Of a DNA stretch of 64,000 nucleotides, positions 42,881-52,281 are shown in pieces. The stretch is from Psychroserpens sp. SPM9 (GTDB lineage Bacteria; Bacteroidota; Bacteroidia; Flavobacteriales; Flavobacteriaceae): the NCBI RefSeq assembly GCF_025153525.1, contig NZ_JANZNR010000001.1:496001-560000 (forward strand), in the 5' to 3' direction. Below the pieces are notes generated by a model. That model ran no database searches, was not told the DNA's origin, and was given only the letters and a program-made list of their open reading frames with translations. Positions within the stretch are counted from its first letter, which is position 1. Each line of letters begins with the position of its first letter. The translations under genes were made by a program, and so were the position numbers.

Positions 42881-45800
42881 TTAATTCAACTTATACATGA
42901 CATGATTGCGATCTAATTCATGTAAAAGTTCTTGAGAGATCTTAACTTTTTGCTTGCGACTAGGCATGTTCAATTTGATTTTTTCAATATTATCATAAAT
43001 GACAAAATTGAGTGCTTTTTCGCCTTGATGAATTCTAAATAAGTCTTGAAGAACTGCAATTCGTTCCTTTTCTAAATCGCTAATATTTAATTGAATGGAT
43101 AACTTTCTGGCATAAGTATCCATAACATCATGTAATAACTGAAAACTATTAAACTGCAATCTTGGATCGCTCTTTTTTCCAGTATCTCTGTTAACCCAAC
43201 CTTCTCTAATAAAGGCTTTTACGTACACGAAACTATTTTTTACCAAAAAGTGACGGTATTTTAAATACTCTTCTCCAAAAATTCTAAACTCAAAACTATC
43301 GGTATAATCTTCAACCATAAATATAGCCCAGCCTTTACCCTGTTTACTCACCCGATGCTGAATATCGGTCACAACACCTCCAAAAGTCATCTCACGATTC
43401 ACATAGGTTTCTAAGTCATTAAACATTGCTAAATTGGCATTGCAAAATGTTTTCATTTCTACTTTAAAATCATCTAAAGGATGTCCAGAAATATAAACTC
43501 CAACAACTTCCTTCTCTTGGGCTAATTTTTCCATAGTTCCCCATTCTTCACATGGTGGTACAATAGGTTCAGCGATTTGAACATCACTGGCTTCACCAAA
43601 CAAACTCACTTGAGCCGAATTTTCATTATCCTGATGTTTAGCTCCGTATTTTATAGCCTTCTCTAAAAAGGTAATCCCATCGCCATCATCATGAAAATAT
43701 TGAGCACGATGTGTATCACCAAACCCATCAAAGCCTCCAGCTAAAGCTAAATTTTCAAAAGCTTTTTTATTGGCCGCTCTAAGGTCAATACGTTTAGCCA
43801 AATCAAAAATGGATTTGTAATGTCCGTTCTCTTTACGATTAGCAACAATAGTTTTAACAGCACCATGACCTACCCCTTTTATGGCACCCATTCCAAAACG
43901 AACAGCACCATCTTGGTTAACCGAAAATTTATAATACGATTCATTAACATCAGGTCCTAATACATCTAAACGCATACGTTTACATTCTTCCATAAAGAAG
44001 GTGACCTGCTTAATATCGTTCATGTTATTTGATAATACTGCAGCCATATATTCGGCTGGATAATGGGCTTTTAGATAAGCCGTCTGGTAAGCAATCCAGG
44101 CGTAACAGGTAGAGTGCGATTTATTAAAGGCATAACTTGCAAAGGCTTCCCAATCTTTCCATATTTTTTCAAGTTTTTTTGCATCATGACCATTAGCAAC
44201 AGCTTGTTCGATAAACTTAGGCTTCATTTTATCGAGAACCGCAATTTGCTTTTTACCCATGGCCTTTCTCAAAACATCGGCTTCACCTTTGGTAAAATCG
44301 GCAAGCTTTTGTGAGAGCAACATCACCTGCTCCTGATAGACAGTAATTCCGTAAGTTTCTTTGAGATACTCTTCCATTGCTGGCAAATCGTACTCAATCT
44401 CTTCATCACCATGCTTACGACGAACAAAACTCGGAATATATTCCATTGGTCCTGGTCGGTATAAAGCATTCATCGCAATTAAATCTTCAAAAACAGTTGG
44501 CTTTAAATCTCTAAGGTGCTTTTGCATGCCTGGAGATTCATATTGAAAGACTCCTACAGTTTCTCCGCGTTGGAATAGTTCGTAAGTTTTCTGGTCATCT
44601 AAAGGAAAGGTTTCAGGATCTAATAAAATGTCATGCTTGGCTTTAACAATTTTAACCGTATCCTTAATTAAGGTCAACGTTTTTAATCCTAAGAAATCCA
44701 TTTTAAGCAAGCCTGCATCTTCAACCACCGAGTTATCGAACTGAGTGACATATAAATCCGAATCCTTAGCGGTTGCAACTGGAACAAACTTGGTAATATC
44801 ATCTGGTGTTATGATAACACCACAGGCGTGAATACCTGTATTTCGAACAGAGCCTTCAAGTGTTCTTGCTAAGTTTACGGTTTCAGATTCGAGATCATCT
44901 CCATCAGCAATATTGAGTAGTTCGTTTACTTTTTCTAAATCTTCAGCTCTAAACTTCTTCCCTAATTCCTTTTCATCGAGACCAAAAATTTTATTCAACT
45001 TAGACATGGTCGGAATCAACTTTGCAATTCTATCCGCATCAAATAAAGGTAGATCTAAAACCCTCGCCGTATCCCGAATTGAAGATTTTGCAGCCATAGT
45101 TCCGTAGGTAATAATCTGAGCTACTTGATTGGCGCCGTACTTTTCGATAACATAGTCCATGACACGACTTCGTCCTTCATCATCAAAATCGATATCAATA
45201 TCTGGCATACTAATACGATCTGGATTTAAGAAACGCTCAAAAAGTAGATCGTATTTTAAGGGGTCTATGTTGGTAATCCAAAGGCAGTAAGCAACTACTG
45301 AACCAGCTGCCGAACCACGACCAGGGCCAACCGATACATCCATGTTTCGGGCTTCTCTGATAAAATCTTCAACAATTAAGAAATAACCAGGATATCCTGT
45401 ATTTTCAATAACACTTAATTCAAAATCAAGACGCTCTGTAATCTCTTCGGTGAGTTCTCCATAGCGTTTTTTGGCACCTTCGTAAGTTAAATGTCTTAAA
45501 AATGCATTTTCACCACGCTTTCCACCATCGGCTAAATCGGCATCATCTTTAAATTCATCAGGAATATCAAAAGCTGGTAATAAAACATCACGTGCCAGTT
45601 GATAAGCTTCCACTTTATCAACGACCTCCTGAATATTGGTAATCGCTTCAGGAATATCTCTAAAGAGCGCTTTCATCTCTTCCGAAGATTTAAAATAATA
45701 CTCCTGATTTGGCAAGCCATAGCGATAGCCACGACCTCTTCCAATTGGGGTCGCTTGTTTTTCGCCATCTTTTACACAAAGTAAAATATCATGAGCATTG

Positions 45801-47266
45801 GCATCTTCTTGTTTGCAATAATAGGTATTGTTGGTCGCTACAATTTTAACATCGTGTTGTTGGGCGAGTTTTATCAATACTGGATTCACACGATTTTCGT
45901 CCTCTTGATTATGGCGCATCAACTCTACATATAAATCGTCACCGAACTCTTGTTTCCACCAGATGAGAGCTTCTTCGGCTTGATTTTCACCTACATTCAA
46001 TACTTTGCTCGGAACTTCTCCATAAAGGTTTCCTGTTAAGCAGATTAAATCGTCTTTATATTGCTGAATGAGTTGTTTATCAATTCGTGGCAAATAGTAG
46101 AATCCATCCACAAAGGCATGAGATGAGAGCTTGGCCAAATTATGATATCCTTGCTTGTTTTTGGCGATTAATACGATTTGATATCCATTATCTTTTCGTG
46201 TTTTATCGGTGTGGTCTTCACAAACAAAAAATTCGCAACCAATGATGGGCTTGATTTCTTTTAAATCTGAAGTTTCCCCTTTGGCCTTGGCTTCTTCAAT
46301 TTTGGCTTTTACAGATTTATTATGAGTACTAACAGCCTTTACAAAATGAAAAGCACCCATCATATTCGCGTGATCGGTTAAGGCTACTGCTGGCATTTGA
46401 TGTTCTGCAGCAACAGCAACAAGATTGGAAATACTGATGGTTGACTGTAATACTGAAAACTGAGAATGGTTGTGAAGGTGCACAAAATCAACATCAGCTA
46501 AACCAGAAATATTCTGCTTTATTTCGGCTTCAGAAATACCATCACTTTGTAACTTTTGGAGCCGCTCATTAATTTTTGCGCTTTCCCTCTTTAAATTGAT
46601 ATGTTTTAAACCAATCAGTTGAATCGGTTGCGGATTCGCTTTATTGAAATTTTCAAAATAGTCTGGCTGAACATCCAATTGCTCTTTGGTATATTCTCCA
46701 AGACGAATCAATTCTAAAAAGCAACGAGTGGTCGCTTCAACATCGGCTGTTGCGTTATGCGCTTCTGCGAATGGCGTATGAAACAAATGCTGATGCAACT
46801 CTGTTAAGGTTGGAAGTTTAAACTTTCCGCCTCGCCCACCAGGAATCTGGCAAAGCGTTGCTGTATGTTCAGTACAGGTATCTAAAACTGGGAGTTCTTG
46901 AAGTTGATTCGCGACACCTTCTCTAACAAATTCGGCTCCCATAATGTTGAGATCGAATGTTACATTTTGACCTACGACGAATTTCGTTTTCGATAATGCA
47001 GCATTAAATTTCTCTAATACCTCTTGAAGTGAAACGCCTTGTTCTTGTGCTAATTCGGTAGAAATCCCATGAATTTTTTCCGCATCATAAGGAATATTAA
47101 AACCTTCGGGTTTAACTAAGTAATCCTGATGATCGATACAGTTTCCCATAGCATCGTGGAGTTGCCAAGCAATTTGAATACATCGTGGCCAATTATCAAC
47201 ATCTGTAATTGGTGCATCCCATCGTTTTGGTAATCCTGTGGTTTCGGTATCGAAGATTAAATACAT
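42881..47266 (-). CDS. dnaE: DNA polymerase III alpha subunit with fused N-terminal exonuclease
   Basis: A 1461-residue replicative polymerase. Residues 1-190 are a DnaQ-like 3'-5' exonuclease with intact DEDDh residues (D6, E8 in DTETTG; D105 in FDLN; H170 and D175 in HNATADVEA). From about 258 follows the PHP domain (HLHNHSQFSV), then the polymerase core with GPGRGSAAGS and the catalytic PDIDIDFDD (about 685-693), the helix-hairpin-helix region and an OB fold (about 1290-1370). The fusion means proofreading may be built into the polymerase rather than in a separate epsilon subunit. Monocistronic. Confidence 0.95.
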   Translation of the reverse strand: MYLIFDTETTGLPKRWDAPITDVDNWPRCIQIAWQLHDAMGNCIDHQDYLVKPEGFNIPYDAEKIHGISTELAQEQGVSLQEVLEKFNAALSKTKFVVGQNVTFDLNIMGAEFVREGVANQLQELPVLDTCTEHTATLCQIPGGRGGKFKLPTLTELHQHLFHTPFAEAHNATADVEATTRCFLELIRLGEYTKEQLDVQPDYFENFNKANPQPIQLIGLKHINLKRESAKINERLQKLQSDGISEAEIKQNISGLADVDFVHLHNHSQFSVLQSTISISNLVAVAAEHQMPAVALTDHANMMGAFHFVKAVSTHNKSVKAKIEEAKAKGETSDLKEIKPIIGCEFFVCEDHTDKTRKDNGYQIVLIAKNKQGYHNLAKLSSHAFVDGFYYLPRIDKQLIQQYKDDLICLTGNLYGEVPSKVLNVGENQAEEALIWWKQEFGDDLYVELMRHNQEDENRVNPVLIKLAQQHDVKIVATNNTYYCKQEDANAHDILLCVKDGEKQATPIGRGRGYRYGLPNQEYYFKSSEEMKALFRDIPEAITNIQEVVDKVEAYQLARDVLLPAFDIPDEFKDDADLADGGKRGENAFLRHLTYEGAKKRYGELTEEITERLDFELSVIENTGYPGYFLIVEDFIREARNMDVSVGPGRGSAAGSVVAYCLWITNIDPLKYDLLFERFLNPDRISMPDIDIDFDDEGRSRVMDYVIEKYGANQVAQIITYGTMAAKSSIRDTARVLDLPLFDADRIAKLIPTMSKLNKIFGLDEKELGKKFRAEDLEKVNELLNIADGDDLESETVNLARTLEGSVRNTGIHACGVIITPDDITKFVPVATAKDSDLYVTQFDNSVVEDAGLLKMDFLGLKTLTLIKDTVKIVKAKHDILLDPETFPLDDQKTYELFQRGETVGVFQYESPGMQKHLRDLKPTVFEDLIAMNALYRPGPMEYIPSFVRRKHGDEEIEYDLPAMEEYLKETYGITVYQEQVMLLSQKLADFTKGEADVLRKAMGKKQIAVLDKMKPKFIEQAVANGHDAKKLEKIWKDWEAFASYAFNKSHSTCYAWIAYQTAYLKAHYPAEYMAAVLSNNMNDIKQVTFFMEECKRMRLDVLGPDVNESYYKFSVNQDGAVRFGMGAIKGVGHGAVKTIVANRKENGHYKSIFDLAKRIDLRAANKKAFENLALAGGFDGFGDTHRAQYFHDDGDGITFLEKAIKYGAKHQDNENSAQVSLFGEASDVQIAEPIVPPCEEWGTMEKLAQEKEVVGVYISGHPLDDFKVEMKTFCNANLAMFNDLETYVNREMTFGGVVTDIQHRVSKQGKGWAIFMVEDYTDSFEFRIFGEEYLKYRHFLVKNSFVYVKAFIREGWVNRDTGKKSDPRLQFNSFQLLHDVMDTYARKLSIQLNISDLEKERIAVLQDLFRIHQGEKALNFVIYDNIEKIKLNMPSRKQKVKISQELLHELDRNHVMYKLN

Positions 47267-47380
47267 GTAATTTTATCAGTTTTTAGTCATAACCCTTTAT
47301 AAAAAAGGCTCAAAAAGTAAGTTTATAAAATTACAAAGAAACTCGACTTTTTACGATGAAAGTTATAAACAGTTTTAAAC

Positions 47381-47412
47381 AAAAAAAGCCAGCTTTATTA
47401 AGCTGACTTTTA
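47381..47412 (-). terminator. Terminator of the DUF2383 gene
   Basis: On the minus strand AAAAGTCAGCTT pairs with AAGCTGGCTTTT (one G-U) and continues into T. It lies 19 nt after the DUF2383 stop codon and 115 bp upstream of dnaE. Confidence 0.88.
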
Positions 47413-47430
47413 ACTATTATGTTACAGGGA

Positions 47431-47880
47431 TTAGGACACGAGTTCCTCATGAACTTTTTCTGTATTTATGGCCGATTGAATCGAATTTCTATGTTTCAAC
47501 AATAAGGCATCGATTGTTGGTGGCAAATTAGGTGTTGTTATAAGCTCGTTGTACTCCTCTAAGCTTGACTCTTCACCTTTAATTGCTTCTTCAAGAACGG
47601 CCTCTTCGTTGTTTGAACTAAAGGTAGATTTTAAGGTCATCCAATTGCGATGCATTGCTCCTTTAAAACTACCTGAATCTTCTGGAATTTCTCCATATTG
47701 TAAGATTTCAGTTCTAAGTTCTTTAGCAAATTCACTGCGTTCTGTTGCTCTTCTTTTAAAGAACATTTTTAATCGGTCACTATCAACATTCTTGATGGCA
47801 TTTAAATACCCTTTCTCTGCGTCGTAGTTTTTTACTAACAATTCATTTAATTTATTTGAAATTTCTTCAGAATACTTCAT
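47431..47880 (-). CDS. DUF2383 (PA2169 family) four-helix protein
   Basis: A 149-residue protein starting at MKYSEEISNKLNELL (ATG 47880); the longer frame to 47937 adds a basic stretch not seen in the family. It is predicted all-helical with NYDAEKGYLNAIKNV, FFKRRATERSEFAKEL and EEAIKGEESSLEEYNELI, carrying the Glu/His-type pattern of a ferritin-like bundle. The family is often stress-induced; function is not established. Confidence 0.87.
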   Translation of the reverse strand: MKYSEEISNKLNELLVKNYDAEKGYLNAIKNVDSDRLKMFFKRRATERSEFAKELRTEILQYGEIPEDSGSFKGAMHRNWMTLKSTFSSNNEEAVLEEAIKGEESSLEEYNELITTPNLPPTIDALLLKHRNSIQSAINTEKVHEELVS

Positions 47881-48020
47881 TTTCTCTATACATTTTTTAA
47901 ATTTCAATACTTTTTTTTGTGATGCGTATTGTTTCACATCGAACTATATATAGTATACTAAAAATTGTAGGAAAAATCTAACAAATTAACATTTTTAACA
48001 AAGCTTTATCTCTCTTTAAC

Positions 48021-48046
48021 AAAAAACGCAACCTTTAAGGCTGCGT
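48021..48046 (-). terminator. Terminator of the DUF6252-like lipoprotein gene
   Basis: On the minus strand AACGCA and TGCGTT pair with inner CCTT/AAGG, then a T run. It lies 57 nt beyond the stop codon at 48104. Confidence 0.8.
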
Positions 48047-48103
48047 TCTGTATATTAGATGTTGTAAAAGATGTTCAAGACACCTTTTGAATTTAAAGTT
48101 GTA

Positions 48104-48598
48104 TTAATCACTTATAACAACCAAACCTCCAACTATAGGCACATTATAAAAAACACCTTCATTAAAATTAACGGTTTGCTGGCCATCTTCTGTATAGGCA
48201 TAAAACCAGAATCTACCTGTCATTGTTTTAGGAGACGTATTAAGAATACGTTCTACGATTATCTGACCTTCAGCTGGGTAAATTGAAAGGCTTTCATCTG
48301 GATCATTAGCAGTAGAATATACCACACCGTTTGCATCCTTAAATATAGCGACGTTTGGACCATCACCACCCAATTCATAAGTACCAACAAGGTCTTCATC
48401 AGTAACAAGTTGTATAGTTTCTACATTATTACTCCCTTCCACTAAAAATCCGCCAAAATCTATATCAGCTGCAAAAGATGAAGCTCTCCATTGATTTCCG
48501 TCATAATTTCCTTGAATTGCTGGGGTATTAAATTCAACCTCATCACCACAACTAAATACTAGCAATACAGTAACAAGGACTAAGGTTAATTTTTTCAT
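48104..48598 (-). CDS. DUF6252-like lipoprotein
   Basis: A 164-residue lipoprotein with signal ending in VFSC (Cys17). The body has the pattern of small Bacteroidota lipoproteins with IQGNYDGNQWRASSFAA at the start and repeated beta strands (TIQLVTDEDLVGTYELG, MTGRFWFYAYTEDG, VNFNEGVFYNVPI). This resembles DUF6252 but I am only moderately sure of the name. Function unknown; monocistronic. Confidence 0.75.
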   Translation of the reverse strand: MKKLTLVLVTVLLVFSCGDEVEFNTPAIQGNYDGNQWRASSFAADIDFGGFLVEGSNNVETIQLVTDEDLVGTYELGGDGPNVAIFKDANGVVYSTANDPDESLSIYPAEGQIIVERILNTSPKTMTGRFWFYAYTEDGQQTVNFNEGVFYNVPIVGGLVVISD

Positions 48599-48652
48599 TT
48601 TAATTTGGTTTCAATATTGCTTTCGCAAAATTTAATAACGTTTAAAGAACTC

Positions 48653-48660
48653 CAAAAGTA
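48653..48660 (-). promoter_or_regulatory. Probable -7 element of the DUF6252-like gene
   Basis: TACTTTTG on the minus strand, 54 nt before the start codon. A TTG lies 22 nt upstream (48685-48683). Confidence 0.45.
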
Positions 48661-48837
48661 TAATAAAATTTCAATATGTACTCAACTTGAGTTTTTTTAT
48701 TAACTGAAATATCTTGTTTTTACTTTGAAATCAAGCAATAACAAGTTATGTTCATTAAGCTTTTGAAAGCCAGAGCACATTTTTAAGTCTTAGTCTTTAA
48801 AGTCTGAAAAAATTAAATACTTAACTAAAATAAAATA

Positions 48838-48866
48838 TTGAGAATTAAATAATTGTATTATCTTTG
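48838..48866 (+). promoter_or_regulatory. Bacteroidota promoter of rpsP
   Basis: TTG (48838-48840), 18 nt, TATCTTTG (48859-48866): full consensus, 48 nt before the rpsP start. It also shows that the in-frame codon at 48864 is not the translation start. Confidence 0.85.
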
Positions 48867-48914
48867 CGCCTCATTAATAATAGAGGTCGCGAACCTCACA
48901 AATTAATTAAATTT

Positions 48915-49439
48915 ATGCCTGTAAAAATTAGATTACAAAGACACGGTAAAAAAGGGAAACCTTATTATTGGATCGTTGCAGCAGATGCACGAGCAAAAAG
49001 AGATGGTAAATACTTAGAAAAATTAGGTGCTTACAATCCAAACACGAATCCAGCAACTGTAGAATTAGATGTTGATGGTGCCGTAAAATGGCTTCAGAAT
49101 GGTGCACAACCAACTGATACAGCCAGAGCAATTTTATCTTATAAAGGTGCATTGCTTAAAAACCACTTAGCTGGAGGTATTACTAAAGGCGCTTTAACTG
49201 AAGAGCAAGCAGAAGCTAAATTCAATGCTTGGTTAGAAGAAAAAGCTGCTAAAGTACAAGCTAAAGCAGATGGTTTAACTGAAGCGCAAGCAAAAGCTAA
49301 AGCAGAAGCCTTAGCTGCTGAAAAAGCAGTAAATGACGCCAGAATAGCTGCAGCTGCTCCTGTTGTTGAAGAAGAAGCAACTGAAGAAGCTCAAGCTGAA
49401 GGTGATACTGAAGTTACAGCTTCAAACGAAGAAGAATAG
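48915..49439 (+). CDS. rpsP: 30S ribosomal protein S16
   Basis: A 174-residue S16 protein starting at [21 protein letters not shown] (ATG 48915). The first 80 residues are the conserved S16 domain ([30 protein letters not shown]). The other 95 residues are an Ala/Lys/Glu-rich extension with repeated AKA/EA stretches ending in acidic residues, a feature of Bacteroidota S16. Strong promoter upstream and terminator before rimM. Confidence 0.97.
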   Translation: MPVKIRLQRHGKKGKPYYWIVAADARAKRDGKYLEKLGAYNPNTNPATVELDVDGAVKWLQNGAQPTDTARAILSYKGALLKNHLAGGITKGALTEEQAEAKFNAWLEEKAAKVQAKADGLTEAQAKAKAEALAAEKAVNDARIAAAAPVVEEEATEEAQAEGDTEVTASNEEE

Positions 49440-49461
49440 AAATTTATTTTTTTATACTTTT

Positions 49462-49492
49462 AAACTCCGATACCTTGTGTCGGAGTTTTTTA
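49462..49492 (+). terminator. Terminator after rpsP
   Basis: AAACTCCGA pairs with TCGGAGTTT around ACCTTGTG, followed by a T run. Some read-through into rimM is likely since no other promoter is obvious. Confidence 0.88.
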
Positions 49493-49543
49493 GTTTTATT
49501 ACTTATATTTTCCAATACTTAGGAAAAGAAAATTACACGCTAC

Positions 49544-50077
49544 ATGCAAAAAAAAGACTGCTTCTTTCTTGGTAAAATTGTAAAAAAATACAGTTTTAAA
49601 GGTGAGTTACTCGTTAAGTTAGATACTGATGAACCTGAACTTTACGAACACATGGACTCTGTTTTTGTGGAAGTCCGCAACAACCTTGTGCCATTTTTTA
49701 TAGAATCCTCTCAGTTACATAAATCTGAATTATTACGTATCAAATTTGAAGATGTTGATACTGAAGCCGATGCCGACGCACTCATTAAAAGCGGATTGTA
49801 TTTACCTTTAGAATTTCTACCAAAACTGGATGATGATAAATTTTATTTTCATGAAATTATCGGATTTAAAGTGGAGGATAAAAATTTTGGTCATGTAGGC
49901 ATCATTACGTCTGTTAATGATTCTACAGCGCAATCTCTTTTTGAAATTGACAGAGATGGGATCGAAATTTTAATTCCGATGAATGATGAGTTTATTTCAA
50001 AAGTTGACAAAACAAATAAGACTATTTTTGTTGATACGCCTGAAGGTTTGATAGATTTGTACTTGGAGCAAAACTAG
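49544..50077 (+). CDS. rimM: Ribosome maturation factor RimM
   Basis: A 177-residue RimM needed for 30S maturation near S19. N-terminal barrel: FLGKIVKKYSFKGELLVKLDTDEP; linker; PRC-barrel domain: KFYFHEIIGFKVEDKNFGHVGIITSV ... ILIPMNDEFISKVD. Normal length and the usual neighbour of rpsP. Confidence 0.95.
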   Translation: MQKKDCFFLGKIVKKYSFKGELLVKLDTDEPELYEHMDSVFVEVRNNLVPFFIESSQLHKSELLRIKFEDVDTEADADALIKSGLYLPLEFLPKLDDDKFYFHEIIGFKVEDKNFGHVGIITSVNDSTAQSLFEIDRDGIEILIPMNDEFISKVDKTNKTIFVDTPEGLIDLYLEQN

Positions 50078-50082
50078 TTTTT

Positions 50083-50156
50083 CGTCATGCTGAATTTATT
50101 TCAGCATCACATCACACATAAAAATAATGAGATCCTGAATCAAGTTCAGGATAACC
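50083..50156. repeat. Double-hairpin intergenic repeat
   Basis: Two palindromes, ATGCTGAATTTATTTCAGCAT (50087-50107 with arms ATGCTGAA/TTCAGCAT) and arms ATCCTGAA/TTCAGGAT (50132-50152), lie in head-to-head order, starting 5 nt after the rimM stop. This looks like a known type of dispersed double palindrome of Bacteroidota genomes. Translated in frame it extends the next gene by 24 false residues. Confidence 0.78.
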
Positions 50157-50158
50157 AT

Positions 50159-50872
50159 ATGAATAAACCGTTTCAATTCAAACAATTTACGGTCAACCAA
50201 GATCAATGTGCTATGAAAATTGGGACCGATGGAGTTTTGTTAGGCGCATGGACTTCTATAGAAAACCATCCTTTTTCAATTTTAGACATTGGTGCTGGAA
50301 CTGGTATTTTATCCTTAATGTTAGCACAACGAAGTCATGCTGAAGTTATAGAAGCCTTAGAAATTGACGATCAAGCCTATGAACAATGTGTTGAAAATTT
50401 TGAGCAATCGCCGTGGAATGATCGCCTGTTTTGCTATCATGCCTCATTAGAAGAATTTGCTGAAGAAATTGAAGATCAATACGATGTCATTATTTGCAAT
50501 CCGCCTTTTTATTCTGAAAGCTATAAAACCGAAAACAAGCAACGTGACTTAGCGCGATTTCAAGACGCTATGCCTTTTGAACACCTCGTAGAAAGTGTTG
50601 CTGTATTACTTTCAGAAAATGGATTATTTTCAATCGTGATTCCTTTTTCAGAAGAACAAAATTTTATAACACTAGCATCTAACACCGGACTTTTTCCGAA
50701 GCGAATTACACGAGTAAAGGGCAGCCCGACTTCAGAAGTTAAACGCAGTCTTTTAGAATTTACAAGGTTAAAAACTGAATTAAAAACTTCAGAATTAATT
50801 ATTGAGACTGAACGCCATCGCTATACGAATGACTACATTAAACTTACCAAAGATTTTTATCTGAAAATGTAA
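50159..50872 (+). CDS. tRNA1(Val) (adenine(37)-N6)-methyltransferase-like
   Basis: A 237-residue SAM-dependent methyltransferase starting at MNKPFQFKQFTVNQDQC (ATG 50159). The frame runs back to 50087, but that part is a repeat element and not protein. The SAM motif is ILDIGAGTGILSLMLAQ and the N6-adenine motif is NPPF (about 120), matching the TrmN6/YfiC family that makes m6A37 in tRNA1(Val). It follows rimM. Confidence 0.9.
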   Translation: MNKPFQFKQFTVNQDQCAMKIGTDGVLLGAWTSIENHPFSILDIGAGTGILSLMLAQRSHAEVIEALEIDDQAYEQCVENFEQSPWNDRLFCYHASLEEFAEEIEDQYDVIICNPPFYSESYKTENKQRDLARFQDAMPFEHLVESVAVLLSENGLFSIVIPFSEEQNFITLASNTGLFPKRITRVKGSPTSEVKRSLLEFTRLKTELKTSELIIETERHRYTNDYIKLTKDFYLKM

Positions 50873-50880
50873 GTTAGCTT

Positions 50881-50911
50881 TTGTTCTATGAAAACGTTTT
50901 CGTTACTTTTG
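50881..50911 (+). promoter_or_regulatory. Promoter of the acyl-CoA dehydrogenase gene
   Basis: TTG (50881-50883), 20 nt, TACTTTTG (50904-50911), 24 nt before the ATG at 50935. The TTG here was open to reading as a start codon; its role as -33 element is more likely. Confidence 0.68.
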
Positions 50912-50934
50912 CTTTAAACTTTGCAAACAACAAT

Positions 50935-52113
50935 ATGAAGCCAGATTTATTCGAAGCACCAGATTATTACAACTTAGATGAATTACTAACTGAAGAGCAC
51001 AAATTAGTACGTGATGCAGCCAGAGATTGGGTAAAACGCGATGTGTCTCCTATCATTGAAGAAGCTGCTCAAAATGCTGAATTCCCGAAATCAATTATTG
51101 GAGGACTAGCAGAAATTGGTGCCTTCGGACCTTATATTCCTGTAGAATATGGAGGTGCTGGTTTGGATCAAATTTCTTATGGATTAATCATGCAGGAAAT
51201 TGAACGTGGTGATTCTGGAGTTCGAAGTACCGCCTCAGTGCAATCCTCTTTAGTGATGTACCCAATATGGAAATATGGTAACGAAGCGCAACGTCAAAAG
51301 TATTTGCCAAAATTAGCCTCAGGAGAATGGATAGGCTCGTTTGGACTAACCGAACCAGACCATGGAAGTAATCCTGGCGGAATGGTAACCAACTTTAAAG
51401 ATATGGGCGACCATTATCTTTTAAATGGTGCGAAAATGTGGATTTCTAATGCGCCTTTTTGTCAAATTGCTGTGGTTTGGGCAAAGGATGAAAACGGACG
51501 AATTCACGGCTTAATTGTAGAACGTGGTATGGAGGGTTTTACAACACCTGAAACACATAATAAATGGTCACTGCGTGCTAGTGCTACTGGAGAATTGATT
51601 TTTGACAATGTAAAAGTTCCTAAAGACAACTTATTACCTAATAAATCGGGGTTAGGCGCACCACTCGGCTGTTTGGATTCTGCGCGTTTTGGTATTGCTT
51701 GGGGCGCCATTGGTGCTGCAATGGATTGTTACGATACCGCACTTCGTTATAGTAAAGAACGTATTCAATTTGGAAAACCTATTGGTCAATTCCAGTTACA
51801 ACAAAAGAAATTAGCCGAAATGATTACCGAAATAACCAAAGCGCAATTATTAGCTTGGCGACTTGGGGTGATGCGTGAAAACGGAACAGCAACTTCTGCT
51901 CAAATTTCTATGGCAAAACGTAATAATGTGGATATGGCAATTAATATCGCTCGTGAAGCAAGACAAATGCTAGGTGGTATGGGGATTACTGGAGAATACA
52001 GTATTATGCGCCACTCTATGAACCTTGAAAGTGTGATCACTTACGAAGGGACACATGATATTCATTTATTGATTACTGGTTTAGATATTACAGGCCTTAA
52101 TGCCTTTAAATAG
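50935..52113 (+). CDS. Acyl-CoA dehydrogenase, glutaryl-CoA dehydrogenase-like
   Basis: A 392-residue flavoprotein starting at MKPDLFEAPDYYNLDELL. FAD and substrate motifs: FGLTEPDHGSNPGGM, WISNAPFCQIAVVWAK, RIQFGKPIGQFQ, and the catalytic Glu in VITYEGTHDIH. The early RSTASVQSSLVMYPIW stretch is typical of glutaryl-CoA dehydrogenases, which form crotonyl-CoA with CO2 release in lysine/tryptophan breakdown. Single gene with own promoter; electron acceptor is ETF. Confidence 0.9.
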   Translation: MKPDLFEAPDYYNLDELLTEEHKLVRDAARDWVKRDVSPIIEEAAQNAEFPKSIIGGLAEIGAFGPYIPVEYGGAGLDQISYGLIMQEIERGDSGVRSTASVQSSLVMYPIWKYGNEAQRQKYLPKLASGEWIGSFGLTEPDHGSNPGGMVTNFKDMGDHYLLNGAKMWISNAPFCQIAVVWAKDENGRIHGLIVERGMEGFTTPETHNKWSLRASATGELIFDNVKVPKDNLLPNKSGLGAPLGCLDSARFGIAWGAIGAAMDCYDTALRYSKERIQFGKPIGQFQLQQKKLAEMITEITKAQLLAWRLGVMRENGTATSAQISMAKRNNVDMAINIAREARQMLGGMGITGEYSIMRHSMNLESVITYEGTHDIHLLITGLDITGLNAFK

Positions 52114-52281
52114 TCACTAAATGACATTAAATTATTTTACTCGACACTATCGGTATGAAAATAGAATTTATAAAAATGCTTTTCAATAGAGAAGCATTTT
52201 TTTTGCAGTCTATCCAACAAAAAATTAATACTGTTGTAAAAGGTTGATTAATTTCTGCTTATTTTAGTTGAAAGTTTATTC

